Part shown: piece by piece, positions 62,767 through 64,000 of the stretch
Position numbering within the stretch: position 1 is the first letter of the stretch
How the letters are laid out: every line of letters starts with the position of its first letter
NCBI GenBank assembly: GCA_019747705.1
Contig: JAIEQM010000065.1
Location: 33,227 to 97,226, forward strand
Source of the DNA: Chitinophagaceae bacterium
GTDB lineage: Bacteria; Bacteroidota; Bacteroidia; Chitinophagales; Chitinophagaceae
Reading direction: 5' to 3'
DNA: 64,000 bases
Notes under the pieces: model-generated
Seen by the model: only the letters and a program-made list of their open reading frames with translations
Databases searched by the model: none
Told to the model about the DNA's origin: nothing
Translations under genes and position numbers: made by a program

Positions 62767-62947
62767 TTTTGCGTTCTTTCAGCAGCAAGTTACGGCGTGG
62801 CTCCGGAACATTTTCATATTGATAAGGGCAATGCCTGCATCCATGCCCGCAGCAATATCCTTTATCCAAATGATATTTGGCGGTGAGCACCATGTTGCCA
62901 CTTTCTTCGTAATAATAATCGATGCCTTCGGTAAATTTTTTCATCAT
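62726..62947 (-). CDS. DUF5522 cysteine-rich small protein
   Basis: The 73-residue protein reads KFTEGIDYYYEESGNMVLTA and KYHLDKGYCCGHGCRHCPYQ, the DUF5522 pattern with a cluster of four cysteines (CCGHGCRHC) and two histidines likely to bind a metal. Function is unknown. The C-terminal 14 residues (KNAEKENRTPTQNR) overlap the start of the ATL gene in another frame, so the two are translated in tandem. Two adjacent ATG codons are possible starts. Confidence 0.85.
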   Translation of the reverse strand: MMKKFTEGIDYYYEESGNMVLTAKYHLDKGYCCGHGCRHCPYQYENVPEPRRNLLLKERKNAEKENRTPTQNR

Positions 62948-63011
62948 GGGTGTTGCGAAATAAACACTATTAACCCATTATTACTGATTTTGTTGAGAAT
63001 ACGTAAAAATT

Positions 63012-63731
63012 TCAGTTTTCGTTTGATTCTGTTTCGGTTTCAAATACCCATTGCTTCAACAAAATATCTTTTTCAACCGGCAATTGACGGCCATTGAGTG
63101 AAAAGCAGAGATAATGAACACGGTTACTGCCTGCAATATCCAAGGCCTCATAATGTGTTTTTATCTTTAGTTCAAAACTGACGTTTGGCTGATTGTACAA
63201 ATGATCATAATCTGTATGTAATTTGAGTTGATAGAGCTCAATTACTTTTTTGGTGAACTGATATAACACGGGTGAATCTGTTTTTAAATGAATCAATCCA
63301 TCAGTTTTAAGCAATTTTTGATAGAAACGCAGATACTTCGGATGCGTTAATCTTTTTTTGTGTTTTGATTGACGAAGTTGGGGATCGGGAAACGTAATCC
63401 ATATTTCATTGACTTCATCCTTAGTGAAGTATTCATTGATGCGGTCAATTTGCGTGCGCATGAAGGCCACATTCAAAAGATTTTCTTTCAATGCAATTTT
63501 AGCGCCCACCCACATGCGGTTGCCTTTTACATCAATACCAATAAAATTTCTGTGCGGAAACATTCTTCCCAAACCTACAGCATACTCTCCTTTGCCACAT
63601 GCCAGTTCAAGAGTGAGTTCATATTCATTTTTAAAAAAGCTGTTCCACTTACCTTTTACATCCTGCGGGTATTGCAGCACATTGGCAAGGGTTTCCATTT
63701 CAGCAAAGCGTATCAGTTTCTTTTGACCCAT
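63012..63731 (-). CDS. trmB: tRNA (guanine-N7-)-methyltransferase
   Basis: The protein of 239 residues methylates G46 of tRNAs with S-adenosylmethionine. It has ELACGKGEYAVGLGRMFP (SAM-binding motif I, where ACGKG replaces the more usual GFGxG), FIGIDVKGNRMWVGAKIA, IWITFPDPQLRQSKHKKRLT and HPKYLRFYQKLL, all typical. I start at 63731 (MGQKKLIRFAEMETL); an open frame up to 63782 adds a hydrophobic stretch and would cover the promoter. A TACCTTTG box lies 10 bases upstream. Confidence 0.93.
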   Translation of the reverse strand: MGQKKLIRFAEMETLANVLQYPQDVKGKWNSFFKNEYELTLELACGKGEYAVGLGRMFPHRNFIGIDVKGNRMWVGAKIALKENLLNVAFMRTQIDRINEYFTKDEVNEIWITFPDPQLRQSKHKKRLTHPKYLRFYQKLLKTDGLIHLKTDSPVLYQFTKKVIELYQLKLHTDYDHLYNQPNVSFELKIKTHYEALDIAGSNRVHYLCFSLNGRQLPVEKDILLKQWVFETETESNEN

Positions 63732-63741
63732 AATGAGGGCG

Positions 63742-63749
63742 CAAAGGTA
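63742..63749 (-). promoter_or_regulatory. -7 promoter box for trmB
   Basis: TACCTTTG on the minus strand is an exact TAnnTTTG match, with a TTTTG about 21 bases further upstream that could be the -33 box. It lies 10 bases before the trmB start chosen here. Confidence 0.5.
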
Positions 63750-63977
63750 TTGAAGGAGAAATTGTAAGAACAAAAAATACAAGAGCCGGAAAAGTTATTT
63801 AACACAAGTAAGATGATAAGCTGAGAAGAAAAGACATCTATTATTACTGAAATCTTTCCGTCTTTGCGCCTTCCCGGCAATTATTTTAAGATTAACTGTT
63901 GTGACTGCATCAACAAAACAAAAAAGCTCCCGCTTTAAGTCGGGACAGTAAATAAAAAAGCATGAGAAGCTGCAGGG

Positions 63978-63997
63978 GCCCCGATTCGAATCGGGGC
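63978..63997. repeat. Perfect 20-bp palindrome at the window edge
   Basis: GCCCCGATTCGAATCGGGGC is its own inverse. It is preceded by another hairpin, TCCCGCTTTAAGTCGGGA (about 63929-63946). The 217 bases after trmB contain no gene that I can see. Both look like intergenic palindromic repeats. Confidence 0.85.
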
Positions 63998-64000
63998 ACG

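Noticed and set aside
63970..64000. Partial tRNA at the window edge because of GATTCGAATC
   Set aside because: The flanks form a perfect DNA palindrome instead of a T arm with acceptor stem, and no other arms are present.

Overview
The window looks like chromosomal DNA of a Bacteroidota bacterium, most likely of the Chitinophagaceae type. The reasons are a complete alternative complex III plus aa3-type oxidase block in the order usual for this phylum, promoters of the phylum's TAnnTTTG form, few recognisable Shine-Dalgarno sites, and several protein families largely restricted to the phylum (DUF6787, DUF6428, DUF5522, PGGPRD-type lipoproteins). The genus is not resolved. All functional names are recognised by eye from protein motifs; no database search was run.

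Layout. 1-3600 is a damaged stretch: an edge fragment of a YhcG-type nuclease, the homocysteine-methyltransferase part of a split MetH carrying an in-frame tandem repeat, a lipoprotein gene split by a 138-bp palindromic element and a frameshift, an IS1595-type insertion sequence with a stop codon in its transposase, and a gcvH copy with a stop codon. 3600-6420 is an arsenic resistance locus (arsR, DUF6428, ACR3 pump, phosphoesterase) with two matching operator/promoter sites. 6430-16050 holds housekeeping and conserved-hypothetical genes, including recR and a large UvrD-nuclease helicase. 16148-20226 has tRNA-Arg(CCT), galactokinase, a sodium/sugar symporter and HMG-CoA lyase, followed by a decayed aldehyde dehydrogenase. 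21700-34300 mixes repeats, a MATE exporter, Bax-inhibitor-like protein, exonuclease III, a DUF2339/DUF3999 pair, a TMEM175-like channel and a HicA/HicB pair. 34322-35167 is PurN fused to a DUF6787 membrane domain.

35357-51459 is the best preserved region: actA-actB-actC-actD-actE-actF, cox subunits II and I, heme O synthase, two subunit III-like proteins, subunit IV, a terminator, then SCO and DUF420. Together these encode a quinol-to-oxygen electron transfer chain (menaquinol to ACIII to cytochrome oxidase) and its heme and copper assembly factors.

51481-60700 is again accessory: phage and integrase remnants, a methyltransferase, a 1194-residue propeller/amidohydrolase protein, two copies of a nested repeat, and a cluster of intact and broken toxin-antitoxin genes. 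60786-64000 holds a frameshifted D-aminoacylase-type amidohydrolase, an alkyltransferase-like protein, DUF5522 and trmB.

Two themes stand out. First, a small palindromic element (about 140 bp, 21-bp inverted ends, 9-bp target duplications) occurs four times and inactivates one gene. Second, GC-rich palindromic repeats have been absorbed in frame into metH and the helicase. I found no clearly new multi-gene defence or metabolic system. Many single-base frameshifts sit in A or T runs, so part of the gene decay may be sequencing error.
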